Shown here one piece after another: positions 52,564 through 60,713 of a stretch of DNA of 64,000 nucleotides. This stretch comes from Caballeronia arvi (GTDB lineage: Bacteria > Pseudomonadota > Gammaproteobacteria > Burkholderiales > Burkholderiaceae): assembly GCF_001544695.2 (NCBI RefSeq), contig NZ_FCOM02000007.1, positions 1-64,000 on the forward strand, in the 5' to 3' direction. Below the pieces are notes generated by a model that saw nothing but the letters and a program-made list of their open reading frames with translations, did no database searches and was not told where the DNA came from. The position numbers were made by a program, and so were the translations under genes. Every line of letters begins with the position of its first letter. Position 1 is the first letter of the stretch.

Positions 52564-55218
52564 ATGACGGTTTCCAGTTCGAAAAGAAAAGCCGGCCCGT
52601 TCATCGGTAACGGTGCAACGACGGCGTTTCCATTCGCATTTAAGGTTTTCGACAAGTCCGATCTGACCGTGACGCTGGTCAATTCGAACGGCACGTCGAC
52701 GCGACTCGTGCTGGATTCCGACTTTTCGGTGTCGGTGAGCAGCGATCAAAGCGAGTCGCCCGGCGGTACGATCACCTATCCGATCTCCGGTTCGCCGCTG
52801 CCGACGGGCTTCTCGCTCGTCATTCTCGGCGACTTGCCGATCGATCAAACGGTCGACATCACGAACAGCGGCGGCTTCTATCCTGAAGTCGTCGAAATGG
52901 CGGTCGATCGCGCCGTCGTGCAGATCCAGCAGATCGCCGAGATCGTCTCGCGCGCGATCGTCGTGAACGAGAGTGAGGATTCACCCTCGTCGCTGCCGCC
53001 GGCCGCAGACCGCGTTAATACGCTGCTCGGCTTCGATGGGCTTGGCAACGTCGCGTCGCTGCCGATCACGGCGAGCGTCGGCGCAGGCAGTCTCACCGAC
53101 GAGACGTTCACCGACGGGGTGGACTATACGTCGGGCACGTCGACGTCGATCACGCTCGGCAAGGCGTACGGCGGCAAGGCCAATCTCGGTTCGGTCGTCA
53201 TGGCCGGCATCGCGCAAGATCCAGATTCCTACAGCCTGACCGGAAAGACGCTTTCGTTCAATACGCCGATCCCGGCGGGCATTAGCAAGATCTGGTTGAA
53301 GGGCGGCACGACGCTGTCGGAATATGTCCCGCCGGATCAATCCGTCGCAGATTCGCAACTCGCTTGGGCGGGGCTGCTCGAACGGCGCGTCGTGAACATT
53401 GCCGCGCTTAGTCTGCTCAGCACTGTGCGTTATTCGCACGCGCACACTGCTGGCTATTACGCGTCGGGTGACGGTGGCGGCGACGCCTTTTACGCAGTGC
53501 CGTACGGCTCACCGTCGATCACGCCGGCCGTGCTCGGTGATGTCGCCGCAGCAGATGGTGGTGTGTGGCGCCGCGTGTTCAAGGGCCGCGTGAACAGCAA
53601 GCAGCTCGGGCTGCTCGGTGACGGTAACCAGAACGGCACGGCGGGTACCGATCAGACGACGCTCTTTCAGTCGATTCTCAACGCGCTGCCGAACTATACG
53701 ACGCTGGAATTCCTGCCGGGGTATTACAACGTCAAGTCGCTCGACTTCAGCGCGAACATCGCCAATTGCACGTTCGTCTTCCACGACGCGTGGATCAGCG
53801 GCGTTGCGGCGACCGCATACGACGCGATCGTGCGCATGAACGGCTGCAACAACAACAAGTTCTACAACCTGCAGATCGTCAGTGACGGCGCCGCCGCGAC
53901 GGTGCTGCATCAGCAGAACTACGGCTGCGCGCTGCAGTTTGTCGGTGATTCCAGTTTGATCCCGCCGAAGAATACCTGCTTCAATTATTTCCACGGCGGC
54001 AATATCCGCTACATCAAGGCGGGCATCAGTTACGGCGGTCTGCTTGGACAGGCCGTGATGCCGTCGTCGCAGATGTCCGAGAACTGGTTCTTCGGGTTCC
54101 AGTTCCGCGGCGTGCTGCAGCCGGTCTACGGCAACGCTATCAACTCGTATTCGACGTGGATCGGCTGCAACTTTCTTGCGCAGCAGATGGAATCGAACGC
54201 TTCGTGGTGGAACGACAGTGCGGGATTCTGCGTGCGCAACGACTACAACCCCGTCGGTAACCACATGGTGCTGACCGGCTGCGAGTTCCAGCGCGCGATC
54301 TCTAGCGGCACGTCGGTGTACGGCTCAAACATGACGATCCGTGACGCGATCTGGGAAGTGGGCTGCCCGGCAATTCTCACCGGCGACAACCTGATCAGTG
54401 GCGACGCCGACGGTTTCTTCGGGCCGGCCGGCATTGCGCCGTTCTCTATCGCCGCAGGCTCGACCGGCACGCTCACGCTCGAAGACTTCCGCCTGAGCCG
54501 TGCGTCCGGGGTGGCCGCGACGGACCGCGCGAAGCTTGTCGACGCAACCGGCTCGATCAATTACCACGTTGTGATGCGCAAGTGCCACATTCAGGAGTTT
54601 TATTTCGAAGGCTTCGAGGGTGGCGCCACGTTCGTGCACGGCTGTCAGGCGAAATTCGAAGACGTGACGATCGATAACGCGACCACGACGAGCTGGTATC
54701 TCGACGACGGCCGCACGAACTGCATCAATAACGTCGACCGCTCGGGAACGTCGATGCCGACTGTCGGTACCGTCAGCAGCTTCGGCGGGTGGGTCGTCAC
54801 GGCGAACGCGTCGGCTGGCGCATATCGGCAACTCACCGGCGACGGCCCGTTCGGTCTGGGTCAGTGCATTCAGGTCGTAACGACGGTCGACGGCTTCAAC
54901 TTCGCAACCGACACTACGGCCCGATTCAAGGTCGAAGGCAATCGCGACTATCACTTCGCGATGCCGCTGAAGTTCATGACGTCGACGTCGACGGCATACA
55001 TCAGACCGGTCATCGACTGGTACGACTACGGCGGCAACTTGATCTCGTCGCAGGTTCTCGGGCAACTCGACCAACCGTTCGCTGCTGCGACGGGGTTCAA
55101 CACCTGGTTGATGTACCGCGCGCCGGCGAAAGCGCCGGTGAACGCCTATACCGCCGCGGCACGGTTCATTTTCGGCGCGGCATCGACGATCGGGTTCTGT
55201 TTGCCGTCGCTCAATTAA
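52564..55218 (+). CDS. Tailspike / tail fibre with beta-helix
   Basis: 884 aa from ATG at 52564 (Shine-Dalgarno aggggtg). N-terminal virion-binding domain (residues 1-170: GNGATTAFPFAFKVFDKSDL, QIQQIAEIVSRAIVVNESED). A linker leads to a parallel beta-helix beginning LGLLGDGNQNGTAGTDQTTL and LEFLPGYYNVKSL, typical of pectate-lyase-like receptor-binding spikes. A C-terminal beta domain (about 725-884) is probably for trimerisation or receptor binding. It decides host range, likely recognising O-antigen. Confidence 0.85.
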   Translation: MTVSSSKRKAGPFIGNGATTAFPFAFKVFDKSDLTVTLVNSNGTSTRLVLDSDFSVSVSSDQSESPGGTITYPISGSPLPTGFSLVILGDLPIDQTVDITNSGGFYPEVVEMAVDRAVVQIQQIAEIVSRAIVVNESEDSPSSLPPAADRVNTLLGFDGLGNVASLPITASVGAGSLTDETFTDGVDYTSGTSTSITLGKAYGGKANLGSVVMAGIAQDPDSYSLTGKTLSFNTPIPAGISKIWLKGGTTLSEYVPPDQSVADSQLAWAGLLERRVVNIAALSLLSTVRYSHAHTAGYYASGDGGGDAFYAVPYGSPSITPAVLGDVAAADGGVWRRVFKGRVNSKQLGLLGDGNQNGTAGTDQTTLFQSILNALPNYTTLEFLPGYYNVKSLDFSANIANCTFVFHDAWISGVAATAYDAIVRMNGCNNNKFYNLQIVSDGAAATVLHQQNYGCALQFVGDSSLIPPKNTCFNYFHGGNIRYIKAGISYGGLLGQAVMPSSQMSENWFFGFQFRGVLQPVYGNAINSYSTWIGCNFLAQQMESNASWWNDSAGFCVRNDYNPVGNHMVLTGCEFQRAISSGTSVYGSNMTIRDAIWEVGCPAILTGDNLISGDADGFFGPAGIAPFSIAAGSTGTLTLEDFRLSRASGVAATDRAKLVDATGSINYHVVMRKCHIQEFYFEGFEGGATFVHGCQAKFEDVTIDNATTTSWYLDDGRTNCINNVDRSGTSMPTVGTVSSFGGWVVTANASAGAYRQLTGDGPFGLGQCIQVVTTVDGFNFATDTTARFKVEGNRDYHFAMPLKFMTSTSTAYIRPVIDWYDYGGNLISSQVLGQLDQPFAAATGFNTWLMYRAPAKAPVNAYTAAARFIFGAASTIGFCLPSLN

Positions 55219-55250
55219 AAGAATCCAGCGGGTCAAGTACGGGGAAAAGG

Positions 55251-55625
55251 ATGGGTGAGCGGATGCGGTACGAGGATCATCCGCCGCATACCGAAGGTGA
55301 CGGCCTGCGTGCCGTCGCTGACGCGCTAGACAAACTGCGCGATGAGATCGGACAGCGGCATACCGAAAACACGAGCTCGCTCGAAGTTCTTGAAAAGGAT
55401 CTGAAAGTCGTGATCGAGCGTGTGGACGATTTGGCAAAAGGTTTTCCGGGTGGCGACGCCGACGGGCACCGCCGAGCGCACGAAGCGTTGATCCAGCGAG
55501 CGGAAGCGCGTGCGCGGTTCTACGAGGATCTGCGCGGCGAGCTCGCGAAGAAGGGGTTATGGGCGCTGTTGGCGCTGCTCGGTGTCGCGCTCTGGCAGTA
55601 CTTCAAAACGAAGGTGATGACGTGA
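55251..55625 (+). CDS. Coiled-coil protein with C-terminal membrane anchor, lysis cassette
   Basis: 124 aa. Two heptad-like stretches (ADALDKLRDEIGQRHTENTS, VLEKDLKVVIERVDDLAKGF) and a single C-terminal helix GLWALLALLGVALWQYFKT. The pattern resembles XhlA-type proteins that help holins. Its TGA overlaps the endolysin GTG (GTGA), so it is the first gene of the lysis cassette. ATG at 55263 is an alternative start. Confidence 0.6.
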   Translation: MGERMRYEDHPPHTEGDGLRAVADALDKLRDEIGQRHTENTSSLEVLEKDLKVVIERVDDLAKGFPGGDADGHRRAHEALIQRAEARARFYEDLRGELAKKGLWALLALLGVALWQYFKTKVMT

Positions 55626-56173
55626 ACCCGACTGACTATTTCGACAAAGTCATCGGCCGCGAAGGCGGCTATTCGAACAACCCGGCCGACCGCGGCGGGG
55701 AAACGATGTGGGGTGTTACGGCCGCGACGGCGCGCGCATTCGGCTACGCCGGCCCGATGGCGCAGATGACTCGCGACACGGCGATCGCGATTTACCGTTC
55801 CCGCTATTGGACGCAGCCGCGGTTCGACCAAGTGCAGGCGGTCGACGCGGACATCGCCGAGAAGCTGCTCGACATCGGCGTGAACATGGGACCAGCGACC
55901 GGTGTGCAGTTCATGCAGCGTGCACTGAACGTCTTGAATCAGCAGGGCAAGGCGTTCCCCGACATCAGCACCGACGGCGGTATCGGCCCGATGACGCTCG
56001 CGGCGTTGAAGGCCTTCGTCGATCAGCGCGGCAACGATGGTCGGCGAGTGCTGCTCGGCATGATCGCCGCGCTGCAGTCGGTGCGTTATGTCGAGATCGC
56101 CGAAAAGAACCCGTCGCAGGAAACGTTCGAATACGGGTGGCAATTGAACCGGGCTTTGGGGGTGGCAGCGTAA
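55622..56173 (+). CDS. Endolysin, GH108 N-acetylmuramidase
   Basis: 183 aa from GTG at 55622. IGREGGYSNNPADRGGETMW then GVT is the GH108 active-site signature with catalytic Glu14. The C-terminal peptidoglycan-binding half has DIGVNMGPATGVQFMQRALN and TDGGIGPMTLAALKAF. No signal peptide, so release by a holin is required, and two candidate membrane partners flank it. Confidence 0.92.
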   Translation: MNPTDYFDKVIGREGGYSNNPADRGGETMWGVTAATARAFGYAGPMAQMTRDTAIAIYRSRYWTQPRFDQVQAVDADIAEKLLDIGVNMGPATGVQFMQRALNVLNQQGKAFPDISTDGGIGPMTLAALKAFVDQRGNDGRRVLLGMIAALQSVRYVEIAEKNPSQETFEYGWQLNRALGVAA

Positions 56174-56757
56174 TGGACTGGAAAAAACTGATTGCGGGCG
56201 TCGCGCCCACTATCGCCGGACTGGTGACCGGTCCGTTTGCTCCGCTCGCTATGGGCGCGACGGCCGCGCTCTCAAATCTGTTGCTCGGCAAGGCCGACGC
56301 GAGCGACGACGAGCTCGCTGCAGCCGTGCAGAACATGACGCCCGAGCAGCAGATCGCGGTGAAGCAGCTCGATATGCAGTGGGAAAAGCAGCGGCAAGAC
56401 TTCCTGCTCGCGCAGGGGCAGCAAGAACTCGACTCTGACAAGCTCGACACGCAGAACACAGCCGATGCCCGCGCACGCGACATCGCGCTCGCTTCGCACG
56501 GTGAGAACTGGCGCGCCGACGCGGCGGTCGTCTTCGTCTGCCTCGGTCTGATCTCCTGCCTGTTGTCGCTCGCGTTCTTCCGCGACCGTCTGCCCGGTGA
56601 GGCGGTCGGGATCATCTCGACCATTGCCGGCATCTTCGGCGGCTGCCTGAAGGATTACTTCAACTTCGAATTCGGATCGTCTCGCGAGAGCCGCCAGAAA
56701 GACGCCGTGATCGCGAACGTCGCAACCACTCCCGTAACCGTGGACATCAAGAAATGA
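56173..56757 (+). CDS. Holin, 3-TM (gene-transfer-agent) type
   Basis: 194 aa. One hydrophobic N-terminal region (VAPTIAGLVTGPFAPLAMGA), a central charged coil (DMQWEKQRQDFLLAQGQQEL), the recognisable ALASHGENWRADAAVVFVCL and a C-terminal pair of helices ending FGGCLKDYFNFEFGSSRES. This is the GTA-holin/3TM family. Its start is one base from the endolysin stop. Holins time lysis by opening the inner membrane. Confidence 0.8.
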   Translation: MDWKKLIAGVAPTIAGLVTGPFAPLAMGATAALSNLLLGKADASDDELAAAVQNMTPEQQIAVKQLDMQWEKQRQDFLLAQGQQELDSDKLDTQNTADARARDIALASHGENWRADAAVVFVCLGLISCLLSLAFFRDRLPGEAVGIISTIAGIFGGCLKDYFNFEFGSSRESRQKDAVIANVATTPVTVDIKK

Positions 56758-57623
56758 AAAAGCTCTTCGCCGCGGCGCTCGCCGCAATCGCATCCATCGC
56801 GTTCGGCGCGACGACTGTTCCGCTGTCGTTGATCAACCCCGTCGGATCTACGTCGGGGCAAGTCATTTTCTCAAACGGCCCGACGAGCGTGCCGTCGTGG
56901 GGCACGGTGACACTCAGCGGCATTACCGGTACGCTTGCCGTGGGTAAGGGCGGTACGGGCGCGACGACGCTCGCCGCGCATGGTGTGCTGATTGGCGAAG
57001 GCGCATCGGCGGTGGCCGCAGTCGGGCCGGGCGCGAACGGGCAGATGCTGCTCGGCGTGACGAGCGCAGACCCGTATTGGGGGAATAACCCGGCACTCTC
57101 GGGCGCGACCGTCGACAATTCGCCGATCGGCGCGACGACCGCATCGACGGGCAAGTTCACGACGATCTCCGCCACCGGTCTTATCACGCCGAGCTCGACC
57201 GTCGGCATCAAAGGCACGGCGACGAACGACGACGCGCAGGCCGGGAGCATCGGCGAATACAACAGCGCGTCTACAGGCGGCACTTCGTTGTCGACCGGCG
57301 TCGCAACAAACTGCGCCAGCGCTTCGCTTGCGGCAGGCGACTACGACGTGCGCGGCACCGTACAGTTTGTGCCGGCCGGAACGACAACGGTCTCATCCGC
57401 CTTTGCGAGCATCAGCACGACATCGGCCACGGCGGGCGGCTTGGCGGGCGGTCAGACGGGGATTCAGGCGACGCTCGCAACCGGGCAGCAGCAATACGTT
57501 TCGACCCGCGTGGCGCGCATCAAGCTCGCATCCACCACCACCGTTTATCTGGTGGGAGCGCTCGGGTTCGGCACGAGCACAGCTACCTGCAGCGGATACA
57601 TCGAGTGGCGCCGCGTCAGGTAA
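56754..57623 (+). CDS. Exported phage protein with tail-fibre-like repeats
   Basis: 289 aa. MKKLFAAALAAIASIAFGAT is a clear Sec signal peptide, which is unusual for a phage late protein. The mature part has GTLAVGKGGTGATTLAAHGV then LIGEGASAVAAVGPGANGQM, the repeated units otherwise found in phage tail fibres and structural proteins, and then a beta-rich C-terminal domain with two Cys (TNCASAS, ATCSGYIEW). It overlaps the holin stop by four bases. Possible exported virion-like protein, receptor-blocker or superinfection-exclusion factor; unproven. Confidence 0.65.
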   Translation: MKKLFAAALAAIASIAFGATTVPLSLINPVGSTSGQVIFSNGPTSVPSWGTVTLSGITGTLAVGKGGTGATTLAAHGVLIGEGASAVAAVGPGANGQMLLGVTSADPYWGNNPALSGATVDNSPIGATTASTGKFTTISATGLITPSSTVGIKGTATNDDAQAGSIGEYNSASTGGTSLSTGVATNCASASLAAGDYDVRGTVQFVPAGTTTVSSAFASISTTSATAGGLAGGQTGIQATLATGQQQYVSTRVARIKLASTTTVYLVGALGFGTSTATCSGYIEWRRVR

Positions 57624-57637
57624 ATCTTCAGCAGGAA

Positions 57638-57668
57638 TATAATTCGGCCCATTCCGAAAAATTACAGA
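57638..57668 (+). promoter_or_regulatory. Candidate promoter before the acyltransferase gene
   Basis: Perfect -10 hexamer TATAAT (57638-57643) in an AT-rich break after the late operon. The -35 (GTCAGG, 17-bp spacing) is poor. The gene's ribosome site (agagg) follows at 57668-57672. An own promoter would allow expression in the lysogen, as for most conversion genes. Confidence 0.45.
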
Positions 57669-57675
57669 GGACCGA

Positions 57676-58719
57676 ATGAAAGGCGCAGGACACAGCAACA
57701 ATTTCGATTTCATCAGGGTGTTGGCCGCATCTCTGGTGATCTTCTCCCACCAGTACGGGCTGATGGCGCTAGGCGAACCTACCGTTTTCGGTGGATTCAG
57801 CTATGGCGGGCTCGGCGTGCTGATCTTCTTTTCGATCAGCGGATACCTCGTCACGCAGAGTTGGGACCGCGACCCGAACGTGCCGCGCTTCGCCGCAAAG
57901 CGAATCCTGCGCATCTTTCCCGGCCTGATCTGCGTAACGCTCCTGATGACGTTTGTCATGGGTCCGCGCGTGACGACGCTGTCGCACGCCGAATACTTCC
58001 AGTCGCAAGAGACGTGGGATTTTCTGTGGGGCACGGCAACCCTTTGGAACCTGACAGACAAACTGCCGGGCGTCTTCGTGGGGTTCCATCATCCGACCGT
58101 CAATAGTTCGCTCTGGACAATCCCGCTCGAACTGAAGTGGTACGGTTTCCTTGCGGTGCTCGGGCTGTTCGGCTCGCTGCGTCATCGCTACGTGCTGCCG
58201 GCGACGCTGCTCGTGCTGGCGCTCTGCCGCTTCGTGCTGCCGATCGAGGAGGCGCGCCATCCGCTGATGGACTTCGGGCTGTGCTTCATGTTCGGCGCGA
58301 CCATGCACGTGTGCCGGGCCGATATCGAACGGTATCGCTCGATCGTCGCGCCGGCTCTCGGCTGTGCCGCCGTCGGATTCTGGCTGCTGCGCAATGAGTA
58401 CTTCGCGCTCGTGATCGCGCTGCCGTATGTTGTCGTGGCATTTGGCAACATGTCGACGCCGGTCGTGCGCCAGTTCGGGCGCTTCGGCGATCTCTCCTAC
58501 GGCCTCTATATCTACGCCTTTCCGATTCAGCAGTTGATCATTCGGCACTGGAACAACTCGAAGCCCGTCTGGTTCAACATGATCCTGTCGTTCGTCGCGA
58601 TCTCGGTGATGGCGTTCCTGTCCTGGCATCTGGTCGAGAATCCGGCCATGTCGCTCAAGCGCTTTGTCGGAAAGCGGCGGTCCCGCGCGCCGGAAACGGG
58701 CGCGGCGACGAGGGCGTAG
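57676..58719 (+). CDS. Acyltransferase-3 family protein, O-antigen acetylase-like
   Basis: 347 aa integral membrane protein. The opening FDFIRVLAASLVIFSHQYGL has the catalytic-type His, followed by GVLIFFSISGYLVTQSW, AAKRILRIFPGLICVTL and about ten hydrophobic helices with NSSLWTIPLELKWYG: the OafA/YrhL pattern. Such phage genes acetylate LPS O-antigen or other surface sugar and so change serotype and block superinfection through the tailspike's receptor. It lies at the end of the late genes next to the convergent helicase, a common moron position. Confidence 0.85.
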   Translation: MKGAGHSNNFDFIRVLAASLVIFSHQYGLMALGEPTVFGGFSYGGLGVLIFFSISGYLVTQSWDRDPNVPRFAAKRILRIFPGLICVTLLMTFVMGPRVTTLSHAEYFQSQETWDFLWGTATLWNLTDKLPGVFVGFHHPTVNSSLWTIPLELKWYGFLAVLGLFGSLRHRYVLPATLLVLALCRFVLPIEEARHPLMDFGLCFMFGATMHVCRADIERYRSIVAPALGCAAVGFWLLRNEYFALVIALPYVVVAFGNMSTPVVRQFGRFGDLSYGLYIYAFPIQQLIIRHWNNSKPVWFNMILSFVAISVMAFLSWHLVENPAMSLKRFVGKRRSRAPETGAATRA

Positions 58720-58721
58720 CC

Positions 58722-58826
58722 GTGTGGGGTGTCGCCTTCGTTCTCGGGCTGTTCGGTGTGGCGGCGCTGTTTGCTTTCGTCGTCTATCTCGACGCGCGGT
58801 CGGCGCGGCGTAAGCGCCGCCGCTAG
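58722..58826 (+). CDS. Tiny single-helix membrane protein (34 aa)
   Basis: GTG at 58722, two bases after the acyltransferase stop, TAG at 58824-58826. Peptide VWGVAFVLGLFGVAALFAFV forms one membrane helix, followed by VYLDARSARRKRRR, a strongly basic cytoplasmic tail. It overlaps the end of the convergent helicase gene by four bases. Its tight link with the acyltransferase suggests a partner or regulator. Evidence is composition and spacing only. Confidence 0.5.
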   Translation: MWGVAFVLGLFGVAALFAFVVYLDARSARRKRRR

Positions 58827-60268
58827 CGCCCCGCCTGTCTGCGCCGCATCGAGTCGAGCAGAATGTCCTGCACTTCGCGCTTCGTCTCGCGCCGAACCAT
58901 CACGTCTTCGTCGACCGTGTCGCGCGCGACGATGTGGTAAATGAACATCGGTCTGTCGTGGCCCGCCTGCAGCTGGCGCGTCGGGCCGATCCGCTCGATG
59001 ATCTGCTGGTATTCCTCTAAGTTCCACCAGTGCCCGAAGACGGCGAGAATGTTGCCGCCGTCCTGCAGATTCAGACCGTGCCCGGCGCTGGCGGGGTGCG
59101 CGAATAGAATAGGGATACGCCCCGCGTTCCAGTCGCGGATCGTTGCAGGATCAGCGTCAAGCTGCCGACCCTTAGGGAAAGCTTTCTGTAATCGGGCAAG
59201 GTCACTCTTGAAATGGTAAGCCACGAGCACCGGCATGCCGGCCGCTTCCTCGATGATGTCTTCGAGCGCTTTGAGTTTTTCATCGTGTATTTCCTGCCAG
59301 TTCCCTGACTCGTCGACGTATGCCGCACCGTTCGCGAGCTGCAGGCATTTCATCGTGCGGCTTGCCGCGTTCATGGCTTCGATCTCGTGCTCGCCGAGCT
59401 CCATGAACATCTTGCGTTCCATGTCCTGATACAGCCGCCGCGTCTTCGACGGCAGGTCGACGAAGATCTTACGCACGATCGGTTCTTTCAGGTCGAACCA
59501 GTCGGCCGCGTTCAGCGACAACGTGCAGTCGCGCAGCGCGGCTTGAATCTGTTCCTGCGCGTGATCGAGCGGGCGCGTCTCGTGGTAGCCGCGATTCCCC
59601 GGCAGCGATTGAAACCAGCGCGACTCGAACGCGCTGAAGCTGCGGCCGAGCCGCTGGCCGGCGTCGACGAACCACTGCTGGCCCCAGAGATCCTTCAGCC
59701 CGTTCGGCGATGGCGTGCCGGTGAGATTGATCCAGCGCCGCACCTTCGTGTGCGCGACTTCGGCGATCGCTCGCCCGCGCTTGCTGCCGCCGGATCGCTT
59801 CAGAAATTCTTTCCCGGTTTTGCTTTTCTGCTGCGAGATCCGCGTCGACTTCAGCTTCGTCGACTCGTCGGCGACGATCGTGCCGAACGGCCACGGTCGC
59901 GGGTTGTGCTTGAACCAGTCGATCAGCCACGGCAGGTTCTCGTAATTGATCGTGAAGATCGGCACGTCTTTGCGCAGCGCCATCGCGCGCGCCGACGCAT
60001 CGCCGAGAATCGGCTGCACTTCCATGCCGGACAGGTGATCCCACTTCTGAACTTCATCCGGCCAGGTGGACTGCGCGACGCGCAGCGGCGCGACGACGAG
60101 TGTCGGTTCCGACTCGATGCCGAAGTGATAGAGCGATTCGAGCGTTGTCAGCGTGCCGACCGTCTTGCCGAGCCCCATGCCGGCCCACGTGTTCGAGCGG
60201 TCGATCGTCTGCTGGTGCTCGATGATCAAACCCTGATACGCGTGCGGGGTGAACTTGCGGCGGGTCAT
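58823..60268 (-). CDS. SNF2/DEAD-type phage helicase
   Basis: 481 aa. Q-motif-like KFTPHAYQGLIIEHQQ, Walker A TWAGMGLGKTVGTLTTLE, motif Ia VVAPLRVAQSTW, motif II VADESTKLK (DEST in place of DEAH), motif III LTGTPSPNGLKDLWGQQWF, and C-terminal motifs V-VI HGLNLQDGGNILAVFG and IIERIGPTRQLQAG. Belongs to phage replication genes although it now sits at the far right. In the circular genome it lies downstream of the integrase, in the leftward operon. Role: likely fork or branch helicase. Confidence 0.9.
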   Translation of the reverse strand: MTRRKFTPHAYQGLIIEHQQTIDRSNTWAGMGLGKTVGTLTTLESLYHFGIESEPTLVVAPLRVAQSTWPDEVQKWDHLSGMEVQPILGDASARAMALRKDVPIFTINYENLPWLIDWFKHNPRPWPFGTIVADESTKLKSTRISQQKSKTGKEFLKRSGGSKRGRAIAEVAHTKVRRWINLTGTPSPNGLKDLWGQQWFVDAGQRLGRSFSAFESRWFQSLPGNRGYHETRPLDHAQEQIQAALRDCTLSLNAADWFDLKEPIVRKIFVDLPSKTRRLYQDMERKMFMELGEHEIEAMNAASRTMKCLQLANGAAYVDESGNWQEIHDEKLKALEDIIEEAAGMPVLVAYHFKSDLARLQKAFPKGRQLDADPATIRDWNAGRIPILFAHPASAGHGLNLQDGGNILAVFGHWWNLEEYQQIIERIGPTRQLQAGHDRPMFIYHIVARDTVDEDVMVRRETKREVQDILLDSMRRRQAGR

Positions 60269-60459
60269 GCGAACTCGAACTTAGCGCCGCAGTCTTCGCA
60301 CGTGTCGACGTTCAGCCGAATGTGCAGGCAGGGCTTCGCATTACTCGCCGCGAGATACGCTTCGACGCAGACTTTTGCATCCTGCGCGCTGAACCCCGTC
60401 CACACATCAGCGGATGCCGCAACCGCGTCGGCGGCGGCTTGTAGGTGCTCGATTTTCAT
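60265..60459 (-). CDS. Small zinc-knuckle-like protein (64 aa)
   Basis: KIEHLQAAADAVAASADVWT forms a helix; CLHIRLNVDTCEDCGAKFEF has Cys residues suited to one metal site. It overlaps the helicase start by four bases (ATGA), so it is likely co-translated. First gene after attP in the circular phage. Function unknown. Confidence 0.6.
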   Translation of the reverse strand: MKIEHLQAAADAVAASADVWTGFSAQDAKVCVEAYLAASNAKPCLHIRLNVDTCEDCGAKFEFA

Positions 60460-60466
60460 AGCGTTT

Positions 60467-60579
60467 CCTGTCTAATAACTGCGTTGTAATTGGCCGCAAA
60501 GCCTTATGGCTTCGTGCCTGTTTTCTGTGCAATTGATTAGACACCGCTGCGCGCTGCACCTTATACTGTAAGGCTTTGC
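60467..60579. other. Right-side integrase arm-type repeats near attR
   Basis: CCTGTCTAAT (60467-60476) and inverted ATTAGACACC (60536-60545) repeat the motif present three times beside attL. GCAAAGCCTT (60496-60505) and AAGGCTTTGC (60570-60579) are an inverted pair of the second motif, which occurs once beside attL. The arrangement fits attP arms of a lambda-type integrase. Confidence 0.6.
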
Positions 60580-60595
60580 CGCTGCTTGGCCCCGG

Positions 60596-60643
60596 TGATT
60601 TGGGATCAGAGGGTCGAAGGTTCGAATCCTTTCGCTCCGACCA
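60596..60643 (+). repeat. attR core (48-bp direct repeat)
   Basis: Identical to the 3' 48 bp of tRNA-Pro at 15977-16024. It carries a tRNA 3' half without the 5' half, so it is not a functional tRNA gene. Host sequence resumes at 60644. Confidence 0.96.
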
Positions 60644-60652
60644 CGATACACG

Positions 60653-60694
60653 AAGGGGTTACAAGTTACGGCTTGTAACCCCTTTGTCTTTTCG
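60653..60694 (+). terminator. Displaced terminator of tRNA-Pro
   Basis: AAGGGGTTACAAG, 6-nt loop, CTTGTAACCCCTT (13-bp perfect stem), then TTTGTCTTTTC. It lies 10 bp after attR, where it would follow the tRNA in the uninfected chromosome; prophage insertion moved it 44.6 kb from the gene it serves. Confidence 0.85.
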
Positions 60695-60713
60695 ACGTCC
60701 GTCCGGGAGTTTC

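Larger units (their letters stand above)
15977..60643. mobile_element. Temperate podovirus-type prophage, about 44.6 kb, in tRNA-Pro
   Basis: Bounded by a 48-bp direct repeat, with the integrase next to attL. The content is complete for a functional phage: repressor, Cro-like protein, replication, packaging, portal, capsid, tail tube and nozzle, ejection proteins, tailspike, lysis and conversion genes, with no disrupted frame seen. No contractile or long non-contractile tail genes are present. Portal (T7/BPP-1 type), Bbp19-like protein, GNAT-fold Gp13-like protein and giant ejection protein resemble Bordetella BPP-1 and Burkholderia Bcep22-like podoviruses. Whether it still induces cannot be judged from sequence. 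Confidence 0.95.

Noticed and set aside
52564..55218. Diversity-generating retroelement at the tailspike, as in Bordetella phage BPP-1
   Set aside because: No reverse transcriptase gene and no paired variable/template repeat seen near the tailspike or elsewhere in the prophage.
60576..60713. Upstream extension of the small lipoprotein gene across attR
   Set aside because: It would place tRNA-derived sequence before a normal signal peptide; the start at 60714 fits the lipobox distance.
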